From Spirodela intermedia (lineage: Eukaryota; Streptophyta; Magnoliopsida; Alismatales; Araceae), in NCBI GenBank assembly GCA_902729315.2, contig LR746272.1, positions 5,774,272-5,838,271 of the forward strand: a stretch of 64,000 bases of DNA, read 5' to 3'. Positions 30,928 to 42,694 of this stretch are shown here, one piece after another. Below the pieces are notes generated by a model. It made no database searches, was not told where the DNA came from, and worked only from the letters and a program-made list of their open reading frames with translations. Both the position numbers and the translations under genes were made by a program. The stretch's first letter is position 1; each line of letters opens with the position of its first letter.

Positions 30928-33650
30928 CCTGTCAGAGATCGAACGCGTCGGGGAAATTTTTTACACCAGGGCAGCGAAAGTTTTACCGCGGTTTTGGTTC
31001 TACTGAAAAAGTTGGAAACGATGGTGCCGCACTTGGGGATCCTGCAAAGACGACAGTCGTTCGGTGGGCCAATGAATGGGTCGCGGATTGATTGCATGGG
31101 TGACGAGTCGAAGGGATTCTCAGGCGAGCTGCCCCCAAGCCTAGCTCGTGCGACGGACAGGTTCCGGAGCACAGGGGTAGCAGTAAGCCTACTAGGCCCT
31201 CCGGGCTCGTGAGCCGAAAGTTTTGGCACAAGCCAGCTCAGTGCGCGGTAGCTGGATACGTTGATGCCTGACACAGCGAGTGGACCCGTGAGCGTCGGGG
31301 GCCGGATAGCTTCCCTCTTCTTTCCCACGCCGGACGAGGACACGTGGGGCTCATTTCTTCCCTGGTCCTCGGAGCTGGGAGGGGAGCGAAAACACGGTAC
31401 CCAAGTGATATCACGACCGGAAGCGAAGTGAAGAAAGGCAAGCGTAAACATGTTCATCACGAGCACAATGGTATTTTTGCGGGTGAGGATCGGGAGAGGC
31501 CAGCGGAGTCTCTCCCTTGTCCACGGGGGCTAACGAACACTACATTAATGTTGAGGATGCAGAGAGGCGTAGACCAGAAAGAAACCACGGCAGGAAAACT
31601 TCACAGGGCAACTCAGGTTAAAGGGGAGACTTCTCCGGTGTGGATCTGCCGCCGGAACTTAGGGGCAAGACAGGACAGGCACCGGCTTGCCGCAGGAAGT
31701 CAGTATCAGACCAATGTCACCAGGGACACTGACGTTCAGACCAAGCAGATTAATCTTTATCGCGGCGCAGAGGCATTGGGCCGCCTGGTCACCCGTCAGA
31801 GCCGAGAACAGAGCGCAACAGGTGGCGTTGAGGGGCTCCGTGAGTCCCCCAATTTTGATGAGGTTGAGCACGACGCCACAGGTGATTAGTTCCAGGGTCT
31901 TCGAGACGCACTTAAGAACAGGAAGGCTCAGCAGTTGCCCAGAGGCGAATGTGCAGAACATTAAATTGAAGAGCAGGAATGCTGCAATGGCTTGAGTCTT
32001 CGTGGCCATGGTACCAGAAAGGGAAGAGGTCAAGATGTGTGTTCTGGATACGGTTCGAGTGTGAGGAAAAGCTTGGGATGAGAGGGAATGTGCTGGACAT
32101 GACGGGAGCGCTTGGGTGGAGTTATATGGGGACCGCCGAGGGAGCGCAGGCCCAACCAGAGCATTAAGTGACCGGCAATTGGATGCATGGTCATAAGGGC
32201 GGGCGGCGGTTTAGGAGCTGGCAGCTCCGATGATTAATAGGTCTCAGGAAGCAATGGTCTTGATTTCGGGTTGTTAAGGAGAAGTCGACTCTTGGTGCCG
32301 GTGGCAGATTTCCGCCACTCGGTGCCGCGAGGTTTCAGCCCTCCGCATGCGGGTGCGGCGGCGAAATCCAGGCTCGCTAGCCCTCGCTATGTGACCGGGA
32401 AGAAAAAAGAGGACGATGGCATCTACAATGCTAATCGCGACGAACCTGCATCTCACGAATGACGGCCCAACCGTGAAGTGCAGCCTGACGTTAGCAGAAT
32501 GCAGCCTTTCTGCTGTTACCCTCTTGGAGCAGCACCTGCCAACCGTGGAGCAGCAGCCGAGGCGCGGTTATTTCGTTGATAAATCCTGAAAAAGGAACCG
32601 GGCAGTCGCCGTCTCTCTTCCTCGCCGTCTGCAGCACGAGCACTGGAACCCCAGAAACGGACGCCACAGGACTGTACGATGGATGAGAACCTCGTCGCAA
32701 TTGCGTTGATACGTCGAAAGGGAACGGCAGCCCTCCGCAGAGCGTGCATGCCTCGGTTTGAGGTCATTTGTTTACCACCGACCGATAGCGTTCGAGTGAA
32801 AAACTCGGGGAACTGGGCATCGGATCGCGTGCGTGGGAGGAGGGGGGGGGGGGCGACCTGAAAGTCGGGTTGACAGATTAGCCTGAAATCCTGAACACGC
32901 GTCCACCTCGGGGCAGTTGTGATTAGGCGGCAGGATATTTGGGTCGTCGACGGCGGCGAATTTCTTCACGCCGCCGCGCGCCATCTAGGTCGCTGTCATT
33001 GGAATTGGGGAATTGACAGCCGCGGGTGCTTGCTAGGTTGGAACCAGCCTTCTCTCCAAGTTGTGGTCCGGTGTTCGGGTTGTAGGGACACGGATCCTGG
33101 GACAGTTTCCCCAGAAAGACCCGAACTCAGCGGCCCGAAGGCATCCCATTCTTCTTTCCGAATAGCCATGTTCCTCGCGTGGGAAGCCATTTGACGCCTC
33201 ACCCTGGCCACGGATGAGAACTCTCCTTTGCTGTGCCCGGCAGCGAGGGTAGTTTACACCTCACGAGTAGCCGACACAAATTCCCGATACGACTCCCTTG
33301 CTTCCGTCCCGTGGTGAACGTGCTTGTAAAAAATCTACACATGGTCGGAAGCCGGTCCACCGAGACGAGAGGGATGCACCGTGACTGACGGCCTCCCTTT
33401 GCACTGCTACGACGCTCCGGCATTGGAACCTAGGGGAAAGGCCTGGTCCCCACCCGCCGAGAGATTTGGTATTGCGCGAAGCAGGTGTCGAAAAGAAAAC
33501 CCAAACAATCCCACAGCGTACGCGACACGGCGGAAGTCGGGGGAAAGAATGGTGAGTCGGACGTCAAATCCACCGGGCATGAGACCGTCAATCAACGAGG
33601 CCGCTAGGAACGACTTGGACGACCCTCTAATCCACAGATCTGAACGACAT
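30928..33650 (-). repeat. Array unit 2
   Basis: 2,723 bp. Low-coordinate end of the CCTGCAAAGACGACAG type; high-coordinate end of the ATGCACCGTGACTGACGG type with the CCACAGATCTGAACGA stretch. Carries the intact gene at 31,659-32,009. Confidence 0.93.
31659..32009 (-). CDS. Eight-cysteine hydrophobic-seed / lipid-transfer-like protein, copy 2
   Basis: A 116-aa product identical to copy 1 at protein level, including the signal peptide and all eight cysteines. The gene differs from copy 1 only by silent changes. TATA-like box at 32,121-32,127. Confidence 0.9.
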   Translation of the reverse strand: MATKTQAIAAFLLFNLMFCTFASGQLLSLPVLKCVSKTLELITCGVVLNLIKIGGLTEPLNATCCALFSALTGDQAAQCLCAAIKINLLGLNVSVPGDIGLILTSCGKPVPVLSCP

Positions 33651-36371
33651 CCTGTCGGAGATCAAACGCGTTGGGGAATTTTTTTACACCAGGGCACCGA
33701 AAGTTTTACCGCGGTTTTGGTTCTACTGAAAAAGTTGGAAACGATGGTGCCGCACTTGGGGATCCCGCAAAGATGACAGTCGTTCGGTGGGCCAACGAAT
33801 GGGTCACGGATTTGATTGCACGGGTGGTGAGTCGAAGGGATTCTCAGGCGAGCTGCTCCCAAACCTAGCTCGTGCGACGGACAGGTTTTGGAGCACAGGG
33901 GTAGCAGTAAGCCTAAGCCCTCCTGGCTCGTGAGCCGAATGTTTTGGCACAAGCCAGCTCAGTGCGCGGTAACTGGATACGTTGATGCCTGACACAGCGA
34001 GTGGACCCGTGAGCGTCGGGGGCCGGATAGCTTCCCTCTTCTTTCCCACGCCGGACGAGGACACGTGGGGCTCATTTCTTCCCTGGTCCTTGGAACTGGG
34101 AGGGGAGCGAAAACACGGTACCCAAGTGATATCACGACCGGAAGCGAAGTGAAGAAAGGCAAGCGTAAACATGTTCATCACGAGCACAATGGTATTTTTG
34201 CGGGTGAGGATCGGGAGAGGCCAGCGGAGTCTCTCCCTTGTCCACGGGGGCTAACGAACACTACATTAATGTTGAGGATGCAGAGAGGCGTAGACCAGAA
34301 AGAAACCACGGCAGGAAAACTTCACAGGGCAACTCAGGTTAAAGGGGAGACTTCTCCGGTGTGGATCTGCCGCCGGAACTTAGGGGCAAGACAGGACAGG
34401 CACCGGCTTGCCGCAGGAAGTCAGTATCAGACCAATGTCACCAGGGACGCTGACGTTCAGACCAAGCAGATTAATCTTGATCGCGGCGCAGAGGCATTGG
34501 GCCGCCTGGTCACCCGTCAGAGCCGAGAACAGAGCGCAACAGGTGGCGTTGAGGGGCTCCGTGAGTCCCCCAATTTTGATGAGGTTGAGCACGACGCCAC
34601 AGGTGATTAGTTCCAGGGTCTTCGAGACGCACTTAAGAACAGGAAGGCTCAGCAGTTGCCCAGAGGCGAATGTGCAGAACATTAAATTGAAGAGCAGGAA
34701 TGCTGCAATGGCTTGAGTCTTCGTGGCCATGGTACCAGAAAGGGAAGAGGTCAAGATGTGTGTTCTGGATACGGTTCGAGTGTGAGGAAAAGCTTGGGAT
34801 GAGAGGGAATGTGCTGGACATGACGGGAGCGCTTGGGTGGAGTTATATGGGGACCGCCGAGGGAGCGCAGGCCCAACCAGAGCATTAAGTGACCGGCAAT
34901 TGGATGCATGGTCATAAGGGCGGGCGGCGGTTTAGGAGCTGGCAGCTCCGATGATTAATAGGTCTCAGGAAGCAATGGTCTTGATTTCGGGTTGTTAAGG
35001 AGAAGTCGACTCTTGGTGCCGGTGGCAGATTTCCGCCACTCGGTGCCGCGAGGTTTCAGCCCTCCGCATGCGGGTGCGGCGGCGAAATCCAGGCTCGCTA
35101 GCCCTCGCTATGTGACCGGGAAGAAAAAAGAGGACGATGGCATCTACAATGCTAATCGCGACGAACCTGCATCTCACGAATGACGGCCCAACCGTGAAGT
35201 GCAGCCTGACGTTAGCAGAATGCAGCCTTTCTGCTGTTACCCTCTTGGAGCAGCACCTGCCAACCGTGGAGCAGCAGCCGAGGCGCGGTTATTTCGTTGA
35301 TAAATCCTGAAAAAGGAACCGGGCAGTCGCCGTCTCTCTTCCTCGCCGTCTGCAGCACGAGCACTGGAACCCCAGAAACGGACGCCACAGGACTGTACGA
35401 TGGATGAGAACCTCGTCGCAATTGCGTTGATACGTCGAAAGGGAACGGCAGCCCTCCGCAGAGCGTGCATGCCTCGGTTTGAGGTCATTTGTTTACCACC
35501 GACCGATAGCGTTCGAGTGAAAAACTCGGGGAACTGGGCATCGGATCGCGTGCGTGGGAGGAGGGGGGGGGGGGCGACCTGAAAGTCGGGTTGACAGATT
35601 AGCCTGAAATCCTGAACACGCGTCCACCTCGGGGCAGTTGTGATTAGGCGGCAGGATATTTGGGTCGTCGACGGCGGCGAATTTCTTCACGCCGCCGCGC
35701 GCCATCTAGGTCGCTGTCATTGGAATTGGGGAATTGACAGCCGCGGGTGCTTGCTAGGTTGGAACCAGCCTTCTCTCCAAGTTGTGGTCCGGTGTTCGGG
35801 TTGTAGGGACACGGATCCTGGGACAGTTTCCCCAGAAAGACCCGAACTCAGCGGCCCGAAGGCATCCCATTCTTCTTTCCGAATAGCCATGTTCCTCGCG
35901 TGGGAAGCCATTTGACGCCTCACCCTGGCCACGGATGAGAACTCTCCTTTGCTGTGCCCGGCAGCGAGGGTAGTTTACACCTCACGAGTAGCCGACACAA
36001 ATTCCCGATACGACTCCCTTGCTTCCGTCCCGTGGTGAACGTGCTTGTAAAAAATCTACACATGGTCGGAAGCCGGTCCACCGAGACGAGAGGGATGCAC
36101 CGTGACTGACGGCCTCCCTTTGCACTGCTACGACGCTCCGGCATTGGAACCTAGGGGAAAGGCCTGGTCCCCACCCGCCGAGAGATTTGGTATTGCGCGA
36201 AGCAGGTGTCGAAAAGAAAACCCAAACAATCCCACAGCGTACGCGACACGGCGGAAGTCGGGGGAAAGAATGGTGAGTCGGACGTCAAATCCACCGGGCA
36301 TGAGACCGTCAATCAACGAGGCCGCTAGGAACGACTTGGACGACCCTCTAATCCACAGATCTGAACGACAT
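33651..36371 (-). repeat. Array unit 3
   Basis: 2,721 bp. Low-coordinate end like unit 1; high-coordinate end like unit 2. Carries the intact gene at 34,380-34,730. Specific change: GGTCCTTGGAACTGGG near 34,085, shared with unit 5. Confidence 0.93.
34380..34730 (-). CDS. Eight-cysteine hydrophobic-seed / lipid-transfer-like protein, copy 3
   Basis: A 116-aa product identical in sequence to copies 1, 2 and 5. Intact signal peptide and eight-cysteine pattern. TATA-like box at 34,842-34,848. Confidence 0.9.
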   Translation of the reverse strand: MATKTQAIAAFLLFNLMFCTFASGQLLSLPVLKCVSKTLELITCGVVLNLIKIGGLTEPLNATCCALFSALTGDQAAQCLCAAIKINLLGLNVSVPGDIGLILTSCGKPVPVLSCP

Positions 36372-39077
36372 CCTGTCGGAGATCAAACGCGTTGGGGAAT
36401 TTTTTTACACCAGGGCACCGAAAGTTTTACCGCGGTTTTGGTTCTACTGAAAAAGTTGGAAACGATGGTGCCGCACTTGGGGATCCTGCAAAGACGACAG
36501 TCGTTCGGTGGGCCAATGAATGGGTCGCGGATTGATTGCATGGGTGACGAGTCGAAGGGATTCTCAGGCGAGCTGCCCCCAAGCCTAGCTCGTGCGACGG
36601 ACAGGTTCCGGAGCACAGGGGTAGCAGTAAGCCTACTAGGCCCTCCGGGCTCGTGAGCCGAAAGTTTTGGCACAAGCCAGCTCAGTGCGCGGTAGCTGGA
36701 TACGTTGATGCCTGACACAGCGAGTGGACCCGTGAGCGTCGGGGGCCGGATAGCTTCCCTCTTCTTTCCCACGCCGGACGAGGACACGTGGGGCTCATTT
36801 CTTCCCTGGTCCTCGGAGCTGGGAGGGGAGCGAAAACACGGTACCCAAGTGATATCACGACCGGAAGCGAAGTGAAGAGAGGCAAGCGTAAACATGTTCA
36901 TCACGAGCACAATGGTATTTTTGCGGGTGAGGATCGGGAGAGGCCAACGGAGTCTCTCCCTTATCCACGGGGCTAACGAACACTACATTAATGTTGAGGA
37001 TGCAGAGGGGCGTAGACCAGAAAGAAACCACGGCATGAAAACTTCACAGGGCAACTCAGGTTAAAGGGGAGACTTCTCCGGTGTGGATCTGCCGCCGGAA
37101 CTTAGGGGCAAGACAGGACAGGCACCGGCTTGCCGCAGGAAGTCAGTATCAGACCAATGTCACCAGGGACACTGACGTTCAGACCAAGCAGATTAATCTT
37201 TATCGCGGCGCAGAGGCATTGGGCCGCCTGGTCACCCGTCAGAGCCGAGAACAGAGCGCAACAGGTGGCGTTGAGGGGCTCCGTGAGTCCCCCAATTTTG
37301 ATGAGGTTGAGCACGACGCCACAGGTGACTAGTTCCAGGGTCTTCGAGACGCACTTAAGAACAGGAAGGCTCAGCAGTTGCCCAGAGGCGAATGTGCAGA
37401 ACATTAAATTGAAGAGCAGGAATGCTGCAATGGCTTGAGTCTTCGTGGCCATGGTACCAGAAAGGGAAGAGGTCAAGATGTGTGTTCTGGATACGGTTCG
37501 AGTGTGAGGAAAAGCTTGGGATGAGAGGGAATGTGCTGGACATGACGGGAGCGCTTGGGTGGAGTTATATGGGGACCGCCGAGGGAGCGCAGGCCCAACC
37601 AGAGCATTAAGTGACCGGCAATTGGATGCATGGTCATAAGGGCGGGCGGCGGTTTAGGAGCTGGCAGCTCCGATGATTAATAGGTCTCAGGAAGCAATGG
37701 TCTTGATTTCGGGTTGTTAAGGAGAAGTCGACTCTTGGTGCCGGTGGCAGATTTCCGCCACTCGGTGCCGCGAGGTTTCAGCCCTCCGCATGCGGGTGCG
37801 GCGGCGAAATCCAGGCTCGCTAGCCCTCGCTATGTGACCGGGAAGAAAAAAGAGGACGATGGCATCTACAATGCTAATCGCGACGAACCTGCATCTCACG
37901 AATGACGGCCCAACCGTGAAGTGCAGCCTGACGTTAGCAGAATGCAGCCTTTCTGCTGTTACCCTCTTGGAGCAGCACCTGCCAACCGTGGAGCAGCAGC
38001 CGAGGCGCGGTTATTTCGTTGATAAATCCTGAAAAAGGAACCGGGCAGTCGCCGTCTCTCTTCCTCGCCGTCTGCAGCACGAGCACTGGAACCCCAGAAA
38101 CGGACGCCACAGGACTGTACGATGGATGAGAACCTCGTCGCAATTGCGTTGATACGTCGAAAGGGAACGGCAGCCCTCCGCAGAGCGTGCATGCCTCGGT
38201 TTGAGGTCATTTGTTTACCACCGACCGATAGCGTTCGAGTGAAAAACTCGGGGAACTGGGCATCGGATCGCGTGCGTGGGAGGAGGGGGGGGGGGGGCGA
38301 CCTGAAAGTCGGGTTGACAGATTAGCCTGAAATCCTGAACACGCGTCCCCCTCGGGGCAGTTGTGATCAGACGGCAGGATATTTGGGTCGTCAACGGCGG
38401 CGAATTTCTTCACGCCGCCGCGCGCCATCTTGGTCGCTGTCGTTGGAATTGGGAAACTGACAGCCGCGGGTGCTTGCTGGGTTGGAACCAGCCTTCTCTC
38501 CAAGTTGTGGTCCGGTGTTCGGGTTGTAGGGACACGGATCCTGGTACAGTTTCCCCAGAAAGACCCGAACTCAGCGGCCCGAAGGCGTCCCATTCTTCCT
38601 TCCGAATAGCCATGTTCCTCGCGTGGGAAGCCGTTTGACGCCTCACCCTGGCCGCGGATGAGAACTCTCCTTTGCCGTGCCCGGCAGCGAGGGTAGTTTA
38701 CGCCTCACGAGTAGCCGACACTAATTCCCGGTACGACTCCCTTGCTTCCGTCCCGTGGTGAACGTGCTTGTAAAAAATCTACGCATGGTCGGAAGTCGGT
38801 CCACCGAGACCGGAGGAGGGATGCATCGCGACTGACGGCTTCCCTTTGCACTGCTACGACGCTCCGGCATTGGAACCTAGGGGAAAGGCCTGGTCCCCAC
38901 CCACCGAGAGATTTGGTCTTGCGCGAAGCAGGTGTCGGAAAGAAACCCAAACGATCCCACAGCGTACGCGACACGGCGGAAGTCGGGGGAAAGAATGGGG
39001 AGTCGGACGTCGAATCCACCGGGCACGAGACCGTCAATCAACGAGGCCGCTAGGAACGACTTGGACGACCCTCTAAT
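36372..39077 (-). repeat. Array unit 4
   Basis: 2,706 bp. Low-coordinate end like unit 2; high-coordinate end like unit 1. It has private changes at about 36,949-37,035 (GGCCAACGGAGTCTC, one G lost in CCACGGGG, GGCATGAAAAC). Carries the intact gene at 37,102-37,452. Confidence 0.93.
37102..37452 (-). CDS. Eight-cysteine hydrophobic-seed / lipid-transfer-like protein, copy 4
   Basis: A 116-aa product with one residue change from the other copies: Ile to Val just before the second motif cysteine (LELVTCGVV in place of LELITCGVV). This is conservative and unlikely to affect folding. TATA-like box at 37,564-37,570. Confidence 0.9.
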   Translation of the reverse strand: MATKTQAIAAFLLFNLMFCTFASGQLLSLPVLKCVSKTLELVTCGVVLNLIKIGGLTEPLNATCCALFSALTGDQAAQCLCAAIKINLLGLNVSVPGDIGLILTSCGKPVPVLSCP

Positions 39078-41793
39078 CCTGTCAGAGATCGAACGCGTCG
39101 GGGAAATTTTTTACACCAGGGCAGCGAAAGTTTTACCGCGGTTTTGGTTCTACTGAAAAAGTTGGAAACGATGGTGCCGCACTTGGGGATCCCGCAAAGA
39201 TGACAGTCGTTCGGTGGGCCAACGAATGGGTCACGGATTTGATTGCACGGGTGGTGAGTCGAAGGGATTCTCAGGCGAGCTGCTCCCAAACCTAGCTCGT
39301 GCGACGGACAGGTTTCGGAGCACAGGGGTAGCAGTAAGCCTAAGCCCTCCTGGCTCGTGAGCCGAATGTTTTGGCACAAGCCAGCTCAGTGCGCGGTAAC
39401 TGGATACGTTGATGCCTGACACAGCGAGTGGACCCGTGAGCGTCGGGGGCCGGATAGCTTCCCTCTTCTTTCCCACGCCGGACGAGGACACGTGGGGCTC
39501 ATTTCTTCCCTGGTCCTTGGAACTGGGAGGGGAGCGAAAACACGGTACCCAAGTGATATCACGACCGGAAGCGAAGTGAAGAAAGGCAAGCGTAAACATG
39601 TTCATCACGAGCACAATGGTATTTTTGCGGGTGAGGATCGGGAGAGGCCAGCGGAGTCTCTCCCTTGTCCACGGGGGCTAACGAACACTACATTAATGTT
39701 GAGGATGCAGAGAGGCGTAGACCAGAAAGAAACCACGGCAGGAAAACTTCACAGGGCAACTCAGGTTAAAGGGGAGACTTCTCCGGTGTGGATCTGCCGC
39801 CGGAACTTAGGGGCAAGACAGGACAGGCACCGGCTTGCCGCAGGAAGTCAGTATCAGACCAATGTCACCAGGGACGCTGACGTTCAGACCAAGCAGATTA
39901 ATCTTGATCGCGGCGCAGAGGCATTGGGCCGCCTGGTCACCCGTCAGAGCCGAGAACAGAGCGCAACAGGTGGCGTTGAGGGGCTCCGTGAGTCCCCCAA
40001 TTTTGATGAGGTTGAGCACGACGCCACAGGTGATTAGTTCCAGGGTCTTCGAGACGCACTTAAGAACAGGAAGGCTCAGCAGTTGCCCAGAGGCGAATGT
40101 GCAGAACATTAAATTGAAGAGCAGGAATGCTGCAATGGCTTGAGTCTTCGTGGCCATGGTACCAGAAAGGGAAGAGGTCAAGATGTGTGTTCTGGATACG
40201 GTTCGAGTGTGAGGAAAAGCTTGGGATGAGAGGGAATGTGCTGGACATGACGGGAGCGCTTGGGTGGAGTTATATGGGGACCGCCGAGGGAGCGCAGGCC
40301 CAACCAGAGCATTAAGTGACCGGCAATTGGATGCATGGTCATAAGGGCGGGCGGCGGTTTAGGAGCTGGCAGCTCCGATGATTAATAGGTCTCAGGAAGC
40401 AATGGTCTTGATTTCGGGTTGTTAAGGAGAAGTCGACTCTTGGTGCCGGTGGCAGATTTCCGCCACTCGGTGCCGCGAGGTTTCAGCCCTCCGCATGCGG
40501 GTGCGGCGGCGAAATCCAGGCTCGCTAGCCCTCGCTATGTGACCGGGAAGAAAAAAGAGGACGATGGCATCTACAATGCTAATCGCGACGAACCTGCATC
40601 TCACGAATGACGGCCCAACCGTGAAGTGCAGCCTGACGTTAGCAGAATGCAGCCTTTCTGCTGTTACCCTCTTGGAGCAGCACCTGCCAACCGTGGAGCA
40701 GCAGCCGAGGCGCGGTTATTTCGTTGATAAATCCTGAAAAAGGAACCGGGCAGTCGCCGTCTCTCTTCCTCGCCGTCTGCAGCACGAGCACTGGAACCCC
40801 AGAAACGGACGCCACAGGACTGTACGATGGATGAGAACCTCGTCGCAATTGCGTTGATACGTCGAAAGGGAACGGCAGCCCTCCGCAGAGCGTGCATGCC
40901 TCGGTTTGAGGTCATTTGTTTACCACCGACCGATAGCGTTCGAGTGAAAAACTCGGGGAACTGGGCATCGGATCGCGTGCGTGGGAGGAGGGGGGGGGGG
41001 GCGACCTGAAAGTCGGGTTGACAGATTAGCCTGAAATCCTGAACACGCGTCCACCTCGGGGCAGTTGTGATTAGGCGGCAGGATATTTGGGTCGTCGACG
41101 GCGGCGAATTTCTTCACGCCGCCGCGCGCCATCTAGGTCGCTGTCATTGGAATTGGGAAATTGACAGCCGCGGGTGCTTGCTAGGTTGGAACCAGCCTTC
41201 TCTCCAAGTTGTGGTCCGGTGTTCGGGTTGTAGGGACACGGATCCTGGGACAGTTTCCCCAGAAAGACCCGAACTCAGCGGCCCGAAGGCATCCCATTCT
41301 TCTTTCCGAATAGCCATGTTCCTCACGTGGGAAGCCATTTGACGCCTCACCCTGGCCACGGATGAGAACTCTGCTGTGCCCGGCAGCGAGGGTAGTTTAC
41401 ACCTCACGAGTAGCCGACACAAATTCCCGATACGACTCCCTTGCTTCCGTCCCGTGGTGAACGTGCTTGTAAAAAATCTACACATGGTCGGAAGCCGGTC
41501 CACCGAGACGAGAGGGATGCACCGTGACTGACGGCCTCCCTTTGCACTGCTACGACGCTCCGGCATTGGAACCTAGGGGAAAGGCCTGGTGCCTACCCGC
41601 CGAGAGATTTGGTATTGCGCGAAGCAGGTGTCGAAAAGAAAACCCAAACAATCCCACAGCGTACGCGACACGGCGGAAGTCGGGGGAAAGAATGGTGAGT
41701 CGGACGTCAAATCCACCAGGCATGAGACCGTCAATCAACGAGGCCGCTAGGAACGACTTGGACGACCCTCTAATCCACAGATCTGAACGACAT
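39078..41793 (-). repeat. Array unit 5
   Basis: 2,716 bp. Low-coordinate end like units 1 and 3; high-coordinate end like units 2 and 3. A small deletion near 41,371 (AACTCTGCTGTGCCC in place of AACTCTCCTTTGCTGTG) joins two reading frames. Carries the intact gene at 39,807-40,157. Confidence 0.93.
39807..40157 (-). CDS. Eight-cysteine hydrophobic-seed / lipid-transfer-like protein, copy 5
   Basis: A 116-aa product identical to copies 1-3. Intact signal peptide and cysteine pattern. TATA-like box at 40,269-40,275. This is the last complete copy; only 184 bp of the next unit follow its own unit. Confidence 0.9.
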   Translation of the reverse strand: MATKTQAIAAFLLFNLMFCTFASGQLLSLPVLKCVSKTLELITCGVVLNLIKIGGLTEPLNATCCALFSALTGDQAAQCLCAAIKINLLGLNVSVPGDIGLILTSCGKPVPVLSCP

Positions 41794-41977
41794 CCTGTCG
41801 GAGATCAAACGCGTTGGGGAATTTTTTTACACCAGGGCACCGAAAGTTTTACCGCGGTTTTGGTTCTACTGAAAAAGTTGGAAACGATGGTGCCGCACTT
41901 GGGGATCCCGCAAAGATGACAGTCGTTCGGTGGGCCAACGAATGGGTCACGGATTTGATTGCACGGGTGGTGAGTCG
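41794..41977 (-). repeat. Partial array unit 6
   Basis: 184 bp identical in type to the low-coordinate end of units 1, 3 and 5, then an abrupt switch to low-copy A/T-rich DNA after GTGAGTCG at 41,977. No coding part. Confidence 0.88.
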
Positions 41978-42339
41978 TGAAGCAGCTACAAGTTAGCTTT
42001 CAAAACTAAAATATGAAATAAGCATATGCATGATAAAACCAACAAGAAGGAAGTAGAACACACCAGATATCAAAGGATGGCATTTCAAAATTTCGTCCAC
42101 ATCTGTAAAAGGATGACATAAGCATCTGTAAGGAAAAATATGAGTTCTTGACATCATTAGAAGTTGTCTCCTTAAAACATGATGATGCATCACTTATTTA
42201 ATGAGTAGGTAATCTTGTAAAAAAGATATCACACAGAAACTAAGACTGGATGTGAAGTTTTGATAAACCACACAACATGAATAGAGAAAAGTTGAGATTA
42301 AATACAGCATTTAAGAACATTTTATAACCAAAAGGAAAA
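41978..42339. other. Low-copy non-coding stretch
   Basis: A/T-rich sequence between the array and the exon relic that ends at 42,340. It would be the 3' side of that relic. No gene, repeat or known element seen. Confidence 0.5.
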
Positions 42340-42494
42340 TTAGAACATTAGATCATCATTATTACTGTCAGCATCATCTGAAGGATATTCTCCACTTAAG
42401 AAACAAAAAACTCTGATGATAATGTGTGGAATAGCAGTAATTTGCCTCTGGCCATCATTTGGATCATAACAGGATTGTTTAAGACAAAACATAA
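42340..42494 (-). pseudogene. Terminal exon-like relic of an unrecognised gene
   Basis: Minus strand. After a plausible splice acceptor (AAGCTTAG), a 155-bp open stretch reads MFCLKQSCYDPNDGQRQ, then ITAIPHIIIRVFCFLSGE, then an acidic tail DDADSNNDDLMF and TAA at 42,340. Codon use and the acidic tail look like a true protein C-terminus. I do not recognise the family. The neighbouring exon-like block carries a stop, so a pseudogene is likelier than a live gene. Confidence 0.5.
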
Positions 42495-42552
42495 CTAAGC
42501 TTCACCTTGAAATTCATTTCATCCGTGAAAGGGATTTTTGGACTTATCCTAC

Positions 42553-42682
42553 GTTGATTCCCTTTGCTTTCTCAGCCTAGTGAGGAGAATTGCGGATCCT
42601 ACAATAATACATCTTTGGTTGAGCCAGGAAACAAACTGTTTCCAGGGCATAGAAATTCTTTATAATGTGAAATCTCTATCAA
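42553..42682 (-). pseudogene. Exon-like relic upstream of the 42.34-kb exon
   Basis: Minus strand, between an acceptor (CTTACAG) and a possible donor (GTAGGA). It reads DRDFTL, an in-frame TAA, then RISMPWKQFVSWLNQRC and IIVGSAILLTRLRKQR. The protein-like composition and spacing suggest it belongs to the same gene as the terminal exon at 42,340-42,494. Function unknown. Confidence 0.45.
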
Positions 42683-42694
42683 CTGTAAGTTCCC

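Larger units (their letters stand above)
28102..41977 (-). repeat. Tandem array of 2.7-kb gene-bearing units
   Basis: Five complete head-to-tail units, anchored at CCTGTCRGAGATC (28,223; 30,928; 33,651; 36,372; 39,078; 41,794), plus a broken unit on the left and 184 bp of a sixth on the right. Unit lengths are 2705, 2723, 2721, 2706 and 2716 bp. Sequence identity is very high by eye; differences are single bases and G-run length. The array is GC-rich, unlike the A/T-rich retroelements on its left. It ends at 41,977 after GGTGGTGAGTCG. Confidence 0.95.

Noticed and set aside
30900-31466. A 188-codon minus-strand frame in the array
   Set aside because: No recognisable domain; it is shortened or split in other units by small indels, so it is not maintained.
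28102-41977. Tandem array considered as rDNA or a satellite
   Set aside because: No rRNA motifs, and each unit carries an intact protein-coding gene.
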